Numbered from the stretch's first letter, positions 25,701-34,358 are shown. The stretch: DNA of 64,000 nucleotides from Sphingomonas ginsenosidivorax (GCF_007995065.1 NZ_VOQR01000001.1:3894998-3958997); one strand, 5' to 3'. Notes: generated by a model from the letters alone, not told the origin. A program made the numbers and translations.

Positions 25701-26518
25701 GCGGTGTCGAGGACGGGCGGCGAAGCGCGGTCCCAGCCATGGCGGTGCAGCCACGCCTGACGCTGCGCGACCGAGTCGACCGGCTGTGTCGGGACGGGAT
25801 CGCGCTTGTCGGCGAGCGCGGCGACGTCGGTGGCGGCGAGCATGTGGTCGTAGACGCGAATCTCGTCGAAGTCCGATCCGCGCATGAAATTATAGCGGCT
25901 CTGCACCTGGTGCGGCGACATCACGCGGCCGGCGAGCCCGAACTGGTCGAGCCCGCTGTCGAGATCGGCGACCTGGTCCTTGCGCGCCACTTCGCGGCCG
26001 TCGACGTAGAGCCGGACGCCGCGCGTTTCGTCCCAGGCGAACGCCATGTGGCGCCATGCGTCGGCGGCGGGGAGCGGGTCGATCTTCCACGAGACGCGGA
26101 CGCGCGACAGGTTCGCGTCGGTGACGAAGGCGTCGAAGCCGTCGCCGTTCCAGTCGATCCGCAGGAACGCCATGTCCCAGCTCGCATGATCCGCGAAGCC
26201 GACGCGGAACAGCACGAACGGCGCCTCGCCGACCGGCTGGCGCGGCCGCCAGAAGAACGACAGCGTGCCGCGTGCGGCGCGGATGTTGCCGGGCGCGTTC
26301 CACGCGACATAGCCGTCGTCCGCCCACTTCGCCGCACCGCCGATCGCGCCGTCGGGCACGATGTCGACGTTGCTGCGGAAGTTCGGCACCGGATCGCCCT
26401 GGGCGACGTCGGCGGTCAGGCTCGTGTCCGCGGACATCCGGAACAGGAGGCCGTCCTGCGCCGCGGCGGGTGTCGCGCTGGCGATCGCCAGCGCGAGCAG
26501 GGACGTCTTGGCCTTCAC
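22736..26518 (-). CDS. Large secreted LamG / alpha-helical toroid-like / CARDB-like protein, function unknown
   Basis: A 1260-residue protein starting at GTG with a GGAGG site seven bases upstream and a signal peptide (SLLALAIASATPAAAQ). Residues about 25-235 look like a LamG/concanavalin-type jelly roll (GTLSFFWRPR, AWRHMAFAWDE, RLYVDGREV, DFDEIRVYDHML). Residues about 290-600 are beta-rich. About 610-1010 is helical with aromatic/acidic motifs such as FVNWWIDERQVPYGDFGGG, ISDDVDLTQQWPG and HMHFASNWYGARKMYREG, reminiscent of (alpha/alpha) toroid glycan lyases and hydrolases. The last about 110 residues resemble a CARDB adhesion domain ending ITQANNSVTL. I do not recognise the family. Between uronate transport and RG-I esterase genes, a new CAZyme acting on pectin is plausible. 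Confidence 0.75.
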   Translation of the reverse strand: MKAKTSLLALAIASATPAAAQDGLLFRMSADTSLTADVAQGDPVPNFRSNVDIVPDGAIGGAAKWADDGYVAWNAPGNIRAARGTLSFFWRPRQPVGEAPFVLFRVGFADHASWDMAFLRIDWNGDGFDAFVTDANLSRVRVSWKIDPLPAADAWRHMAFAWDETRGVRLYVDGREVARKDQVADLDSGLDQFGLAGRVMSPHQVQSRYNFMRGSDFDEIRVYDHMLAATDVAALADKRDPVPTQPVDSVAQRQAWLHRHGWDRASPPVLDTAVTRVRKVEFADAKDLKQWNWKGVDGIAETTWPGVYNRSRLPGRDDYFELPDWNTYVEGGKRYDLTIPPGERVNRVEIRGAAYGSLDWSGGTKTTQLAKRPQGVVRSVDSIAPRTGGRLSFTNVMQEQPIQELWAYDVGPGAEPAGSFKLSYVVNAATATDLAALGDLNTYIAGRFAPDERSTVVAMPAAGLKAAVGAGTGGAGAAAVRRADAAPIVHVLIPSSFGDALPDRPLARAFDYGWQNVHDGLDGIAIDIPALGAKPNAAGVIPLNIRVKDPLWPGRDMIDLSVSVRPNEARTLWLDLRDRILPDASLYLTIASAAPDFAAQSLDGTKIRLVFKPRAEALREHVADRFAQVKDNWGFLVEEHTASKRAGLYRRLFADISDLLRVDPDNKEARAYWADINYRPENMPAFVQPVAPAGVPLWAFRQLEDLKRVRHFVNWWIDERQVPYGDFGGGISDDVDLTQQWPGLALMGVDPDKINASLRALSDAAYKNGMIVNGLGYITTDELHAYEEGLNSNAERLYLNWGEPRSVERLMDTARALQGVILRNPAGHMHFASNWYGARKMYREGAWEWQKPYSFTVIHAPILVGLYNANPAARGLVTGVIDGWMAHGTQAADGSWSYPNEINWRTDATRAGDGGGVSTPLQGAWASWRFTGDDRYLRPIQGRVAKGPNAIAEFNENAFDLMPGGDAARAKLAKAKSDDPFARYAAWAASGDTAPLAALHADAIADKAQHEYMYTEGHWWSDRVEQPNEILQRERLGGIALRRNQTWPGNTVSWRFDDPEAAQGVAILVPGATRDRFRVIAYNMTTSAQRAMMSTWNVSAGSWSMRAATSVDEGKTLVPVGAAQTVSLERSASTPVVFAPGTTTVLDFALVTPGTPVDTRPDLGIGIDDVVVKGRSVTLTVHSLGARDTDGGTATLVDAAGAIVARATIAPLAAPLDLRPRTTTVKLAIPGGARTPVSVHVALPGDAAEITQANNSVTLQ

Positions 26519-26575
26519 GTCATTCCCTCCATGTGCCGGTGCGGGGTCTTCCCCGTCTGGTCGGCCGGTCTCTCT

Positions 26576-27868
26576 TTACCGCGCCTCGACCCGCGCCAGT
26601 TTCGGCGACAGCAGATGCACCACAGCGATCGCGATCAGATAGGTGCTCCCCGCGACCGCGAAGATCAGCGTGTAGCTGCCCGTGGTCTGCAGCACGTAGC
26701 CGGTGAACTTCGCCATCATCATGCCGCCGATCGCGCCGACGGTGCCGCCGATCCCGACCACCGAACCCACCGCGCCGCGCGGGAACATGTCCGACGGGAT
26801 CGTGTAGAGGTTCGCCGAGAAGGCCTGGTGCGCCGCGGTCGCGAGCCCGACGATGCCGACGGCCAGCCACAGATTGTCGACATATTGCGCGAAGAAGATC
26901 GGCATCACCAGGAACGCGCAGATCAGCATCACGATCTTCCGCGCGAAATTGGCGCTGTAGCCGCGTCGCATCAGCTTCGACGACGACCAGCCGCCCGCGA
27001 CGCTGCCGATGTCGGAGATCAGGTAGATCGCGACGAGCGGGGGGCCGAAGGACTTCAGGTCGAGATCATAGGTCTTGGCGAGGAAGTCGGGCGTCCAGAA
27101 CAGGAACAGCCACCAGATCGGGTCGATCAGGAACTTGCCCAGCGCGAACGCCCAGGTCTCGCGGTAGCCGAGCAGTTTCAGCCAGCCGATCTTCTCGGCG
27201 GGGTCGGCGGGGTCGCTTTCGATGAAGGCGAGCTCTTCGGCCGAGACCTTGGTGCTCTCGCGCGGGCGGCGGTACATCGCGATCCAGAATACTAGCCAGA
27301 TCAGGCTGAACGCGCCGGTGATGACGAACGCCATCCGCCAGCCGAGGCCTAGGGTCACGACGATGAACGGCACCACCAGCGGCGTGATGATCGCGCCGAT
27401 GTTCGCGCCGGCGTTGAACACGCCGGTCGCCAGCGCCCGCTCGCGCGCCGGAAACCATTCCGACACCGCCTTGATGCCGGCGGGAAAGTTGCCCGATTCA
27501 CCGATGCCGAGCAGCGCGCGCGCCGCGGAGAACTGGAACGCGTTGCCGGCAAAGCCGCACAGCGTGTGCCCGAGCGTCCAGATCACGAACGCGACCGAAT
27601 AGCCGATCCGCGCGCCGAGCACGTCGACGATCTTGCCGAAGCTCAAATAGCCGATCGCATAGGCGGCCTGGAACCAGAAGATGACGTCGGCATAGGTGGT
27701 CTCGTCCCAGCCGAGATCGGCGGAGATGGTGGGTTTCAGCACCCCGATCATCTGCCGGTCGACATAGTTGAGCGCGGTCGCCGCGAACAACAGGCTGCAG
27801 ATCACCCAGCGGTATCGCCCGACCCGGCCGGCCGCGCCGGCGACCTCCGGCATGTCCATCGTTGCCAT
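26576..27868 (-). CDS. MFS hexuronate transporter (ExuT/ACS family)
   Basis: A 430-residue anion:cation symporter-type MFS with 12 hydrophobic segments. Family features are ALNYVDRQMIGVLKP in helix 1, the loop 2-3 motif GKIVDVLGARIGY, ARALLGIGESGNFPAGIKAVSEWFP around helices 4-5 and GWRMAFVITG. Close relatives take up D-galacturonate and D-glucuronate. A GGAGAG site sits seven bases before the ATG, 23 bases after the upstream hydratase gene, so they form one unit headed by the operator at 28726. It supplies galacturonate to UxaC. Confidence 0.86.
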   Translation of the reverse strand: MATMDMPEVAGAAGRVGRYRWVICSLLFAATALNYVDRQMIGVLKPTISADLGWDETTYADVIFWFQAAYAIGYLSFGKIVDVLGARIGYSVAFVIWTLGHTLCGFAGNAFQFSAARALLGIGESGNFPAGIKAVSEWFPARERALATGVFNAGANIGAIITPLVVPFIVVTLGLGWRMAFVITGAFSLIWLVFWIAMYRRPRESTKVSAEELAFIESDPADPAEKIGWLKLLGYRETWAFALGKFLIDPIWWLFLFWTPDFLAKTYDLDLKSFGPPLVAIYLISDIGSVAGGWSSSKLMRRGYSANFARKIVMLICAFLVMPIFFAQYVDNLWLAVGIVGLATAAHQAFSANLYTIPSDMFPRGAVGSVVGIGGTVGAIGGMMMAKFTGYVLQTTGSYTLIFAVAGSTYLIAIAVVHLLSPKLARVEAR

Positions 27869-27891
27869 TGGTCTTCTCTCCAAAAACGCCT

Positions 27892-28689
27892 CTAGCGGGC
27901 TTTGATCGTGCAGGTGACGGCGAACCGCCCGTCGAACTTGGCCTCGACCCGGTCGCCGATCGCGACCTGGTGGACGCCGGTGACCGCGCCGCTCGAAATC
28001 CACTGGCCGGCGCGCAAGGGAATACCACGCTGCGCCATATGTTCGAACAGATAGCGCGCGGCACCGAACGGACCGTCGAGCATCGCCGCCGCGGTCGCCG
28101 CGCCGATCTGCTCGTCGTTGATCCAGAGCTCGATCGGCCAGGTGTTGACGTCGCCGTCGCGCCAGCCCTCGGCCTCCGCACCTACGACCAGCCCGTTGTT
28201 GTTGCCGAAATCGGAGATCGTCGCGGTCGCGCCGTTGCTGTTGATTCCGGGGAAGGGCGAGCTGGCGATCTCGATGCCGACATGCACCGCGTCGATCAGC
28301 GCGGTCGCCTCCGCCATAGTGTACTGCGTCTTGGCGGGGTCGGGTGCGGTGCCGATGCGGAGCAGGAACTCGGCCTCAGCCGCGCCGAAGCCGTCGGCAA
28401 AAACGGGCATCCCGACCGGCGGCTCCGCCTGGTCATGCACCGAACCGGCAAAGATCGGGCCGCTCAGCCGGTCGATCCCGTCGATCGGGGGATTGATCCG
28501 CCCGACCTTCCAGCCGACGACCTCGGCGTCGGACAGCGACAGCGCGTCGTCCTGCACGGCATAGGCTTCGGCCAGCGTGGTCGGCAGCGTGCCGGGATAG
28601 TCCGGCACCGCGATGCCGTTGCGTCGTGCGTCCACGAAGGTACGCGCGATCCGCATGCTGTTGTCGGTCGTGTTCGGCCGTTCGCCCAA
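27892..28689 (-). CDS. 2-keto-4-pentenoate hydratase / fumarylacetoacetate-hydrolase-fold protein
   Basis: About 265 residues of the MhpD-like FAH fold: DAEVVGWKVGRINPPI, AEAEFLLRIG with the acidic metal ligand pair, IDAVHVGIEIASSPFPG, SDFGNNNGLVVG and the C-terminal GAVTGVHQVAIGDRVEA. The start is set at TTG 28689 because AGGAGG lies five bases upstream; the next ATG is at 28656. In aromatic degradation such enzymes hydrate 2-hydroxypentadienoate. Here the gene heads a unit with the hexuronate transporter and has its own LacI-type operator, so a sugar-acid substrate (a diketo-deoxy acid) is more likely. The reaction is not known. Confidence 0.72.
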   Translation of the reverse strand: MGERPNTTDNSMRIARTFVDARRNGIAVPDYPGTLPTTLAEAYAVQDDALSLSDAEVVGWKVGRINPPIDGIDRLSGPIFAGSVHDQAEPPVGMPVFADGFGAAEAEFLLRIGTAPDPAKTQYTMAEATALIDAVHVGIEIASSPFPGINSNGATATISDFGNNNGLVVGAEAEGWRDGDVNTWPIELWINDEQIGAATAAAMLDGPFGAARYLFEHMAQRGIPLRAGQWISSGAVTGVHQVAIGDRVEAKFDGRFAVTCTIKAR

Positions 28690-28725
28690 GAACCCCTCCT
28701 CTATTCTGTTTTGCCGGGGCGTAAT

Positions 28726-28739
28726 GGAAACCGGTGTCA
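28726..28739. promoter_or_regulatory. LacI-type operator before the hydratase-transporter unit
   Basis: GGAAACCGGTGTCA lies between the reductase stop (28750) and the hydratase start (28689). It matches sites at 31680, 32864 and 38917, which all precede uronate genes. The core ACCGGT is self-complementary, as is usual for LacI-family dimers. It implies a second regulated promoter inside the gene train. Confidence 0.7.
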
Positions 28740-28749
28740 CTGACAAGGA

Positions 28750-30186
28750 TCAGGCAAAGAGCTTCACCCAATTTCCGTCATGCGCATCCGTGGCGGCGGT
28801 TTGCAGCGCGGCGACCAGCGCGTCGTCCCCGGCGACGGCGGCGGGGATGCCGAGACCCTGGCGGACCAGCGTGGCGACGACCTCCGCCGGGCTGCCCTGT
28901 GCGGCGATCGACGCCAGCTCGGTCCCGGCGGGATCGACGATCGCGGTCCCGCTGCGCGCCTGACGAATCAGGAACGCGACCCAGCAGCCGATCGCGGCGA
29001 CGACATGAGTCGGCATCCGCCCCGCGTCGCGGTTCGCGATCAGCGTGTCGCCCAGGCGATAGGGGAGCTTCTGCGACCCGTCCTGCGCGATCTGGTCGAG
29101 CCGGTGGACGATCACCGGGTTGCGGAAGCGCTGCAGCACCGCGGCGCGGTAGGCGTCGATGTCGAGCCCGCGGACGCTCGGCAGCATCGGCACGATGTCG
29201 CGCACGATCATCGCATCGACGAAGCCCGCGAGCGCGTCGTCGCGCATCGCGTCGGCGACGCTGGTCGCGCCGCGCAGCAGCCCGGCATAGGCGAGCGTCG
29301 AGTGCGCGCCGTTGAGGATCCGCAGCTTGGCCTTTTCATACCCGCCGACATCGTCGGTGATCGTCGCGCCCGCGCCGGCCAGGTCGGGGCCGAACGGCCG
29401 TCCAATATCCTCGATGACCCACTGCGCGAACGATTCGCGCTGCACCGCAGCCTCGTCGCGCAGACCGATCGTCGCCTCGACATCGTCGTAGAGCGCGGCG
29501 TCGCTGGCCGGCGTGATCGAATCGACCATCGTCGACGGCACGCGCACCTCGGCGGCGATCCAGTCGGCGAGCGCGGCGTCGCGCATCCGCGCGAACGCGA
29601 TCAATGCGGCGTGAAGCTTCGCGCCATTGCTGGCGAGGTTGTCGCACGGCATCGGCACGAACGGCGCGGTGCCGGCGGCTTTGCGCGCGCCGAGCCCGGC
29701 GACCAGCCAGCCGATCAGGCTGCGCGGGGTGTCCGTGCCGGCGAGGTCGTGGACGATGTCCGCATGGTTCATGTCGAGCGTGCCGTCGCCGGCGAGGCAA
29801 TAGCCCTTCTCGGTCACGGTCGACGTCACGAGCTCGACCGACGGGTCGGCGAGCAAGGCATGGATCCGCGCGGCGTCCTCGGGCCCCAGGAATTCGCGGT
29901 GCGCGCCGATGACGCGCATCGACGATTCGGTGTCGCGGATCGCGAGCGTGTAGAGCCCGTCCTGCGCGGCCAGTGCCTCGACCGTCCGACGCGTCCGCAT
30001 CGATACCGCAGCGATCCCCCAGCGCGGATCGTCCGCCAGTACCGCGTCGATATAGGCGGCCTGGTGCGCGCGGTGGAACGCGCCGGGGCCGAAATGCACG
30101 ATCCCGACATGCGGCTCGGTGCGCCCGATCGGGCTCGGCACGGCGACGCGACCCAGCGTCGCCATCGTCAGTCGGGGTGCGGTCAC
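28750..30186 (-). CDS. Mannitol-dehydrogenase-family uronate reductase (tagaturonate or fructuronate reductase)
   Basis: A 478-residue long-chain mannitol dehydrogenase: IVHFGPGAFHRAHQAAYIDAVL at the N-terminus for NAD binding, MPCDNLASNG, KLRILNGAHSTLAYAG with the catalytic Lys/Asn/His region, and FRNPVIVHRLDQIAQDGSQKLPYR. The build is closer to UxuB (fructuronate reductase) than to classical UxaB. The partner dehydratase gene is altronate (uxaA), not mannonate, so it should in practice reduce tagaturonate to altronate, or both. It starts at GTG overlapping the uxaA stop (GTGA). Confidence 0.82.
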   Translation of the reverse strand: MTAPRLTMATLGRVAVPSPIGRTEPHVGIVHFGPGAFHRAHQAAYIDAVLADDPRWGIAAVSMRTRRTVEALAAQDGLYTLAIRDTESSMRVIGAHREFLGPEDAARIHALLADPSVELVTSTVTEKGYCLAGDGTLDMNHADIVHDLAGTDTPRSLIGWLVAGLGARKAAGTAPFVPMPCDNLASNGAKLHAALIAFARMRDAALADWIAAEVRVPSTMVDSITPASDAALYDDVEATIGLRDEAAVQRESFAQWVIEDIGRPFGPDLAGAGATITDDVGGYEKAKLRILNGAHSTLAYAGLLRGATSVADAMRDDALAGFVDAMIVRDIVPMLPSVRGLDIDAYRAAVLQRFRNPVIVHRLDQIAQDGSQKLPYRLGDTLIANRDAGRMPTHVVAAIGCWVAFLIRQARSGTAIVDPAGTELASIAAQGSPAEVVATLVRQGLGIPAAVAGDDALVAALQTAATDAHDGNWVKLFA

Positions 30187-31661
30187 AGGGTAACGCCTCG
30201 TTTCCAGATTGCGATTTCGCGTTCGCCGTTGCGTTCGGCGGCGGTCTCGGCGCCCGATGCGACCGCCATGATGCGCGCGAGCAGCGCATCCTCGGCCGCC
30301 GGGAAGCCGTCGACCAGCACCGCGCCCGCGTCGAAGTCGATCCAGCCGGGCTTGCGTGCGGCAAGGTCGCTGTTCGATGCGATCTTGATCGTCGGCACCG
30401 GGAAGCCGAGCGGCGTGCCGCGCCCGGTCGTGAACAGGATCGCGGTCGCGCCCGCCGCGGCCAGCGCCGTGGATGACACCGCGTCGTTGCCCGGCGCCTC
30501 GAGCATCGTCAGCCCGTCATGCGTGATCCGCTCGCCATAGCCGATGACATCCGACACGGTCGCGCGCCCGGCCTTCTGCACCGCGCCGAGCGACTTTTCC
30601 TCGAGCGTCGTGATCCCGCCCGCGACGTTGCCGGGGGAGGGGTTCTCCGACACCGGCTCGCCGTGGTCGATGAAATATTGTTTGAAGTCGTTCACGACGT
30701 GGACGATCCGGTCGAAGATGCCGGCGTCCGCCGCGCGGTTCATCAGCAACTGTTCGGCGCCGAAGACCTCGGGGATCTCGGTGAAAACCGCGCGGCCGCC
30801 CGCCGCGGTCACGCGGTCGCTCATCCGCCCGACCAGCGGGTTGGCGGTCAGCCCCGACAGCCCGTCCGACCCGCCGCACTTGACGCCGAGCACGAGGCGA
30901 TCGAGCCCGACCGTGGTCCGCGGCGTCGCCGCGAGTGCAGCCAGTTCGGCGACCAGCGCACAGCCTTCCTCGACTTCGTCGCCGCTAAGTTGCGTGGTCA
31001 TCGTGCGGATCATCGCGTGGCGCTCGGGCGGGATCGTCGCCATCAGCGCCTTGATCTGGTTTTCCTCGCACCCCAGCCCGACGATCAGCACGCCGCCGGC
31101 ATTGGGGTGACAGGCCAGACTCGCCATGATCGTGCGGGTGCCGTCGAGGTCGTTGCCGAGCTGCGAACAGCCATGCGGATGCGTGAAGGCGTGGACGCCG
31201 TCGACCGTGTCGCCGACCAGCGCAGCAGCCTTGGTCGCAATCCGCTCGGCGGTGCGCGCGACGCAGCCGACGGTCGACAGGATCCAGATCTCGTTGCGCG
31301 TGCCGACGCGGCCGTCGGCGCGGACATAGCCGTCGAAGGTCGCCGTGGACGGCGCCGTCGGCAATGAGGCTGGCGCCGGGTCGAACCGATAGGCGAGGGT
31401 GCCTTCGAGCCCGGTCTTCAGATTATGCGCATGGACGTGCTCGCCCGCCGCGATCGCCGTGCTCGCCCGGCCGATCGGGAATCCGTATTTGAGGACGGGC
31501 GCGGCGGCGGCGATCGGCTGCAGCGCGATCTTGTGCCCGCGCCCGATGTCCGACGATGCAGTGACGACAGACCTGCCAACTTCGACATGGTCGCCGCTGC
31601 GGACGTCGTCGAGCAGCGTCGCGACGCTGTCGCCCGGATCGACTCTCAGGGCCCTCGCCAT
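30183..31661 (-). CDS. uxaA: Altronate dehydratase UxaA
   Basis: A 492-residue protein with both UxaA parts: the N-terminal SAF domain (about 1-90, GHKIALQPIA and EHVHAHNLKT) and the C-terminal catalytic domain (GYVRADGRVGTRNEIWILSTVGC, FTHPHGCSQLG, GLGCEENQ, GVKCGGSDGLSG, NPSPGN) whose Cys residues bind the metal. It dehydrates D-altronate to 2-keto-3-deoxygluconate in the cytoplasm. The promoter region to the left carries an operator 19 bases before the ATG, shared with the divergent lacI gene. It is first in the operon and overlaps the reductase gene. Confidence 0.93.
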   Translation of the reverse strand: MARALRVDPGDSVATLLDDVRSGDHVEVGRSVVTASSDIGRGHKIALQPIAAAAPVLKYGFPIGRASTAIAAGEHVHAHNLKTGLEGTLAYRFDPAPASLPTAPSTATFDGYVRADGRVGTRNEIWILSTVGCVARTAERIATKAAALVGDTVDGVHAFTHPHGCSQLGNDLDGTRTIMASLACHPNAGGVLIVGLGCEENQIKALMATIPPERHAMIRTMTTQLSGDEVEEGCALVAELAALAATPRTTVGLDRLVLGVKCGGSDGLSGLTANPLVGRMSDRVTAAGGRAVFTEIPEVFGAEQLLMNRAADAGIFDRIVHVVNDFKQYFIDHGEPVSENPSPGNVAGGITTLEEKSLGAVQKAGRATVSDVIGYGERITHDGLTMLEAPGNDAVSSTALAAAGATAILFTTGRGTPLGFPVPTIKIASNSDLAARKPGWIDFDAGAVLVDGFPAAEDALLARIMAVASGAETAAERNGEREIAIWKRGVTL

Positions 31662-31679
31662 CGCATCCTCTTATATGTT

Positions 31680-31693
31680 GGGAACCGGTGTCA
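31680..31693. promoter_or_regulatory. LacI-type operator between uxaA and the lacI-family gene
   Basis: GGGAACCGGTGTCA lies in the 102-bp divergent spacer, 19 bases upstream of the uxaA start and 71 bases upstream of the regulator start. It fits both repression of uxaA and autoregulation. Three further copies of the motif are described at 28726, 32864 and 38917. Confidence 0.75.
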
Positions 31694-31763
31694 GATCATG
31701 CCCTTGTGGGCGGCCCGGTGCAAGGCTGTTCGTCGGCGCACGACGCGGCTATGCCTTAGCGTC

Positions 31764-32834
31764 ATGCAGAAGACCGGCCAACCCACGATCAACGACGTCG
31801 CCCGTTTGGCGGGGGTTTCAAAGAAGACGGTCAGCCGGGTCATCAACCGCTCGCCGCTGCTCAACGGCGATACCCGGAAACGCGTCGAGGACGTGATCGG
31901 CGAGATCGGCTACATCCCCAATCCGCAGGCCCGCGGCCTCGCGCTCAGGCGCAATTTCCTGATCGGGCTGGTGCACGACAACCCCAACGCGCAGACCGTG
32001 ATGAACGTGCAGCAGGGCATGCTCGAGGCGCTGCGCGGCAGCGAATTCGAGATGGTGGTGCGGCCGCTCGATCGCGGGTCGGCGACGATGCTGCAGGACC
32101 TGCGGCATTTCCTCGAGCGCCAGCGGCTGTTCGGCGTGCTGCTGATGCCGCCGATCAGCGAGAACGACTCGGTTGCGGCTTTGTGCGATTCGATCGGCTG
32201 CCGCTACGTCCGGATGGGGTCGGTGGCGCTCGACGACACTGATCACATGGTCGCGTCGAACGACCGCGAGGCGGTATGCGCGGCGACGGACTATCTGATT
32301 GCACAGGGGCATCGCCGGATCGGGCTGGTCGGCGGGCCGCACGGCTTTCGATCGGCGCGTGAACGCCGGCTGGGGTTCGAGGATGCGATGGCGAATGCGG
32401 GGATCCCGTTGCCGCGCAGCATGATCGCCGACGGCAACTACACGTTCGATTCAGGGTTGGTCGCGGCCGAACGGCTGCTCGACCTGACGCCGCGGCCGAC
32501 CGCGATCTTCTCGTCCAACGACGAGATGGCGGCGGGCGTGATCCATGCGGCGCGGCAGCGCGGGCTCGACATTCCGCGCGACCTGTCGATCATCGGCTTC
32601 GACGACACGCCGATCGCGGCGCACGTCTGGCCGCCGCTGACCACGGTGCGCTGGCCGATGACGTCGATGGCACGATCGGCGGCGCTGAAGCTGATCGCAG
32701 GCGAGGACGGCATGCCTGCCGAGGTCGAGGAGCCGTCGCTGTTCCTCTCGACGCTGATCCGCCGCGCCTCGGTCGCGCCCCCGCAGGCGAGCCCGGCGGC
32801 GACCGCGGCTACACCGTCGGACGATCCGTCCTGA
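31764..32834 (+). CDS. LacI-family transcriptional regulator of uronate genes
   Basis: A 356-residue LacI/GalR repressor. The N-terminal helix-turn-helix TINDVARLAGVSKKTVSRVI and hinge NPQARGLALRR are followed by a periplasmic-binding-like effector domain (IGLVHDNPNAQ, HRRIGLVGGPHGFRSARERRLGF, AIFSSNDEMAAGVIHAARQ, LSIIGFDDTPIAAHVWPPLTTV). It is divergent from uxaA and precedes uxaC. By context it senses galacturonate, glucuronate or 2-keto-3-deoxygluconate, and the GGNAACCGGTGTCA motif is its likely site. The tail is Ala/Pro/Thr-rich and disordered. Confidence 0.9.
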   Translation: MQKTGQPTINDVARLAGVSKKTVSRVINRSPLLNGDTRKRVEDVIGEIGYIPNPQARGLALRRNFLIGLVHDNPNAQTVMNVQQGMLEALRGSEFEMVVRPLDRGSATMLQDLRHFLERQRLFGVLLMPPISENDSVAALCDSIGCRYVRMGSVALDDTDHMVASNDREAVCAATDYLIAQGHRRIGLVGGPHGFRSARERRLGFEDAMANAGIPLPRSMIADGNYTFDSGLVAAERLLDLTPRPTAIFSSNDEMAAGVIHAARQRGLDIPRDLSIIGFDDTPIAAHVWPPLTTVRWPMTSMARSAALKLIAGEDGMPAEVEEPSLFLSTLIRRASVAPPQASPAATAATPSDDPS

Positions 32835-32863
32835 CGGCCGTCGTGACGGGTTGCGCGACCAAC

Positions 32864-32877
32864 TGACACCGCTTACC
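32864..32877. promoter_or_regulatory. LacI-type operator upstream of uxaC
   Basis: TGACACCGCTTACC, the reverse complement of GGTAAGCGGTGTCA, lies 51 bases before the uxaC ATG and 30 bases after the regulator stop. One position of the ACCGGT core differs from the other copies. It suggests uxaC-kduI-kduD-kdgK has its own regulated promoter. Confidence 0.65.
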
Positions 32878-32927
32878 AGCGGCGTCGCAACAGCATGGGC
32901 GATGCGCCCGGCACGAGAGGACGAATG

Positions 32928-34358
32928 ATGGCACGGCCACTGGAACTCCATCCGGACCGACTGTTCCCGGCCGATCCCACCACGCGCGACATTGCCCGCG
33001 CGCTGTACGCGGAGATCGCCGACCAGCCGATCGTCAGCCCGCACGGCCATACCGACCCGGTCTGGTTCGCCGACAACGCGGCATGGACCGACGCGACCAG
33101 CCTGCTGCTCGCGCCCGACCATTATCTCTACCGGATGCTCTACAGCCAGGGGATCGCGCTCGACGACCTCGCGATCCCGCGGCTGAGCGGCGTGCCCGCG
33201 ACCGATCCGCGCGCGGCGTGGGCGCTGTTCGCGCAGAACTACACGCTGTTCCGCGGCACGCCGTCGCGGATGTGGCTCGACCATGTGTTTGCGGACGTGT
33301 TCGGCTTCGACGTCGCGCTGGAGGCGTCGACCGCGGACCTCTATTTCGACACGATCACCCAGAAGCTCGCGACCCCTGAATTCCGCCCGCGCGCGCTGTT
33401 CGAGCGGTTCCGCATCGACTTCCTCGCGACCACCGAGGGCGCGCACGACGATCTCGCCGCGCATGCCCGCATCCGCGAATCGGGCTGGCAGGGCAGGGTG
33501 GTCACGACCTATCGCCCCGACGGCGTCATCGACGTCGAGCACGAGGCGTTCGGGCCAGCGATGGCGCGCTTCGCCGAGCTGACGGGCGAGGACGTCTATA
33601 GCTGGACCGGCTATCTCGCCGCGCACCGCAAGCGCCGCGCCGCGTTCCGCGCCGCCGGCGCCACCGCGACCGACCATGGCCACCCGACCGCCGCTACCGC
33701 GAACCTGTCCGCGGTCGAGGCCGAGGCGCTGTTCGCGAAGGTCACGCGCGGCGACTGGACTCCGGCCGATGCCGAGCTGTTCCGCGCGCAGATGCTGACC
33801 GAGATGGCGGCGATGTCGGTCGAGGACGGCATGGTCATGCAGATCCATCCGGGTTCGTCGCGCAACCACAATGCCGGGCTGTTCGCGACACATGGTCGCG
33901 ACAAGGGCGCCGACATCCCGACGCGCACCGATTACGTCCATGCGCTGCAGCCGTTGCTCGACCGGTTCGGGACCAGCACGACGCTGTCGATCATCCTCTT
34001 CACGCTCGACGAAAGCACCTACGCGCGAGAGCTCGCGCCGCTTGCGGGCCATTATCCGTGCCTCAAGCTCGGGCCGTCCTGGTGGTTCCACGATAGCCCG
34101 GAGGGGATGCGCCGTTTCCGCGAGCAGACCACCGAGACCGCGGGCTTCTACAATACCGTTGGGTTCAACGACGACACCCGCGCCTTCCTGTCGATCCCCG
34201 CGCGTCACGACGTCGCGCGCCGCGTCGACTGCGGCTTCCTCGCGCGGCTCGTCGCCGAGCACCGCATCGCCGACTGGGAAGCGGCCGAACTCGCATATGA
34301 CCTGACCACCGGACTCGTCCGCCGCGCCTACCGGATCGACGAAAAGACGGTGGGATAG
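32928..34358 (+). CDS. uxaC: Glucuronate/galacturonate isomerase UxaC
   Basis: A 476-residue amidohydrolase-superfamily isomerase matching UxaC in full (E. coli 470). [10 protein letters not shown] and [17 protein letters not shown] carry the metal-binding Hx[54 protein letters not shown] and [23 protein letters not shown] are all conserved. It converts D-galacturonate to tagaturonate and D-glucuronate to fructuronate. Two ATGs are in tandem; the second is chosen because GAGAGG lies seven bases before it. It heads the plus-strand uronate operon. Confidence 0.95.
   Translation: MARPLELHPDRLFPADPTTRDIARALYAEIADQPIVSPHGHTDPVWFADNAAWTDATSLLLAPDHYLYRMLYSQGIALDDLAIPRLSGVPATDPRAAWALFAQNYTLFRGTPSRMWLDHVFADVFGFDVALEASTADLYFDTITQKLATPEFRPRALFERFRIDFLATTEGAHDDLAAHARIRESGWQGRVVTTYRPDGVIDVEHEAFGPAMARFAELTGEDVYSWTGYLAAHRKRRAAFRAAGATATDHGHPTAATANLSAVEAEALFAKVTRGDWTPADAELFRAQMLTEMAAMSVEDGMVMQIHPGSSRNHNAGLFATHGRDKGADIPTRTDYVHALQPLLDRFGTSTTLSIILFTLDESTYARELAPLAGHYPCLKLGPSWWFHDSPEGMRRFREQTTETAGFYNTVGFNDDTRAFLSIPARHDVARRVDCGFLARLVAEHRIADWEAAELAYDLTTGLVRRAYRIDEKTVG

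Noticed and set aside
22799-27295. Very long plus-strand open frame (about 1500 codons) opposite the 1260-residue protein and the transporter
   Set aside because: It is antisense to well-supported genes, Arg/Ala/Asp/Gly-rich as expected for GC-rich shadow frames, and has no recognisable domain or ribosome site.
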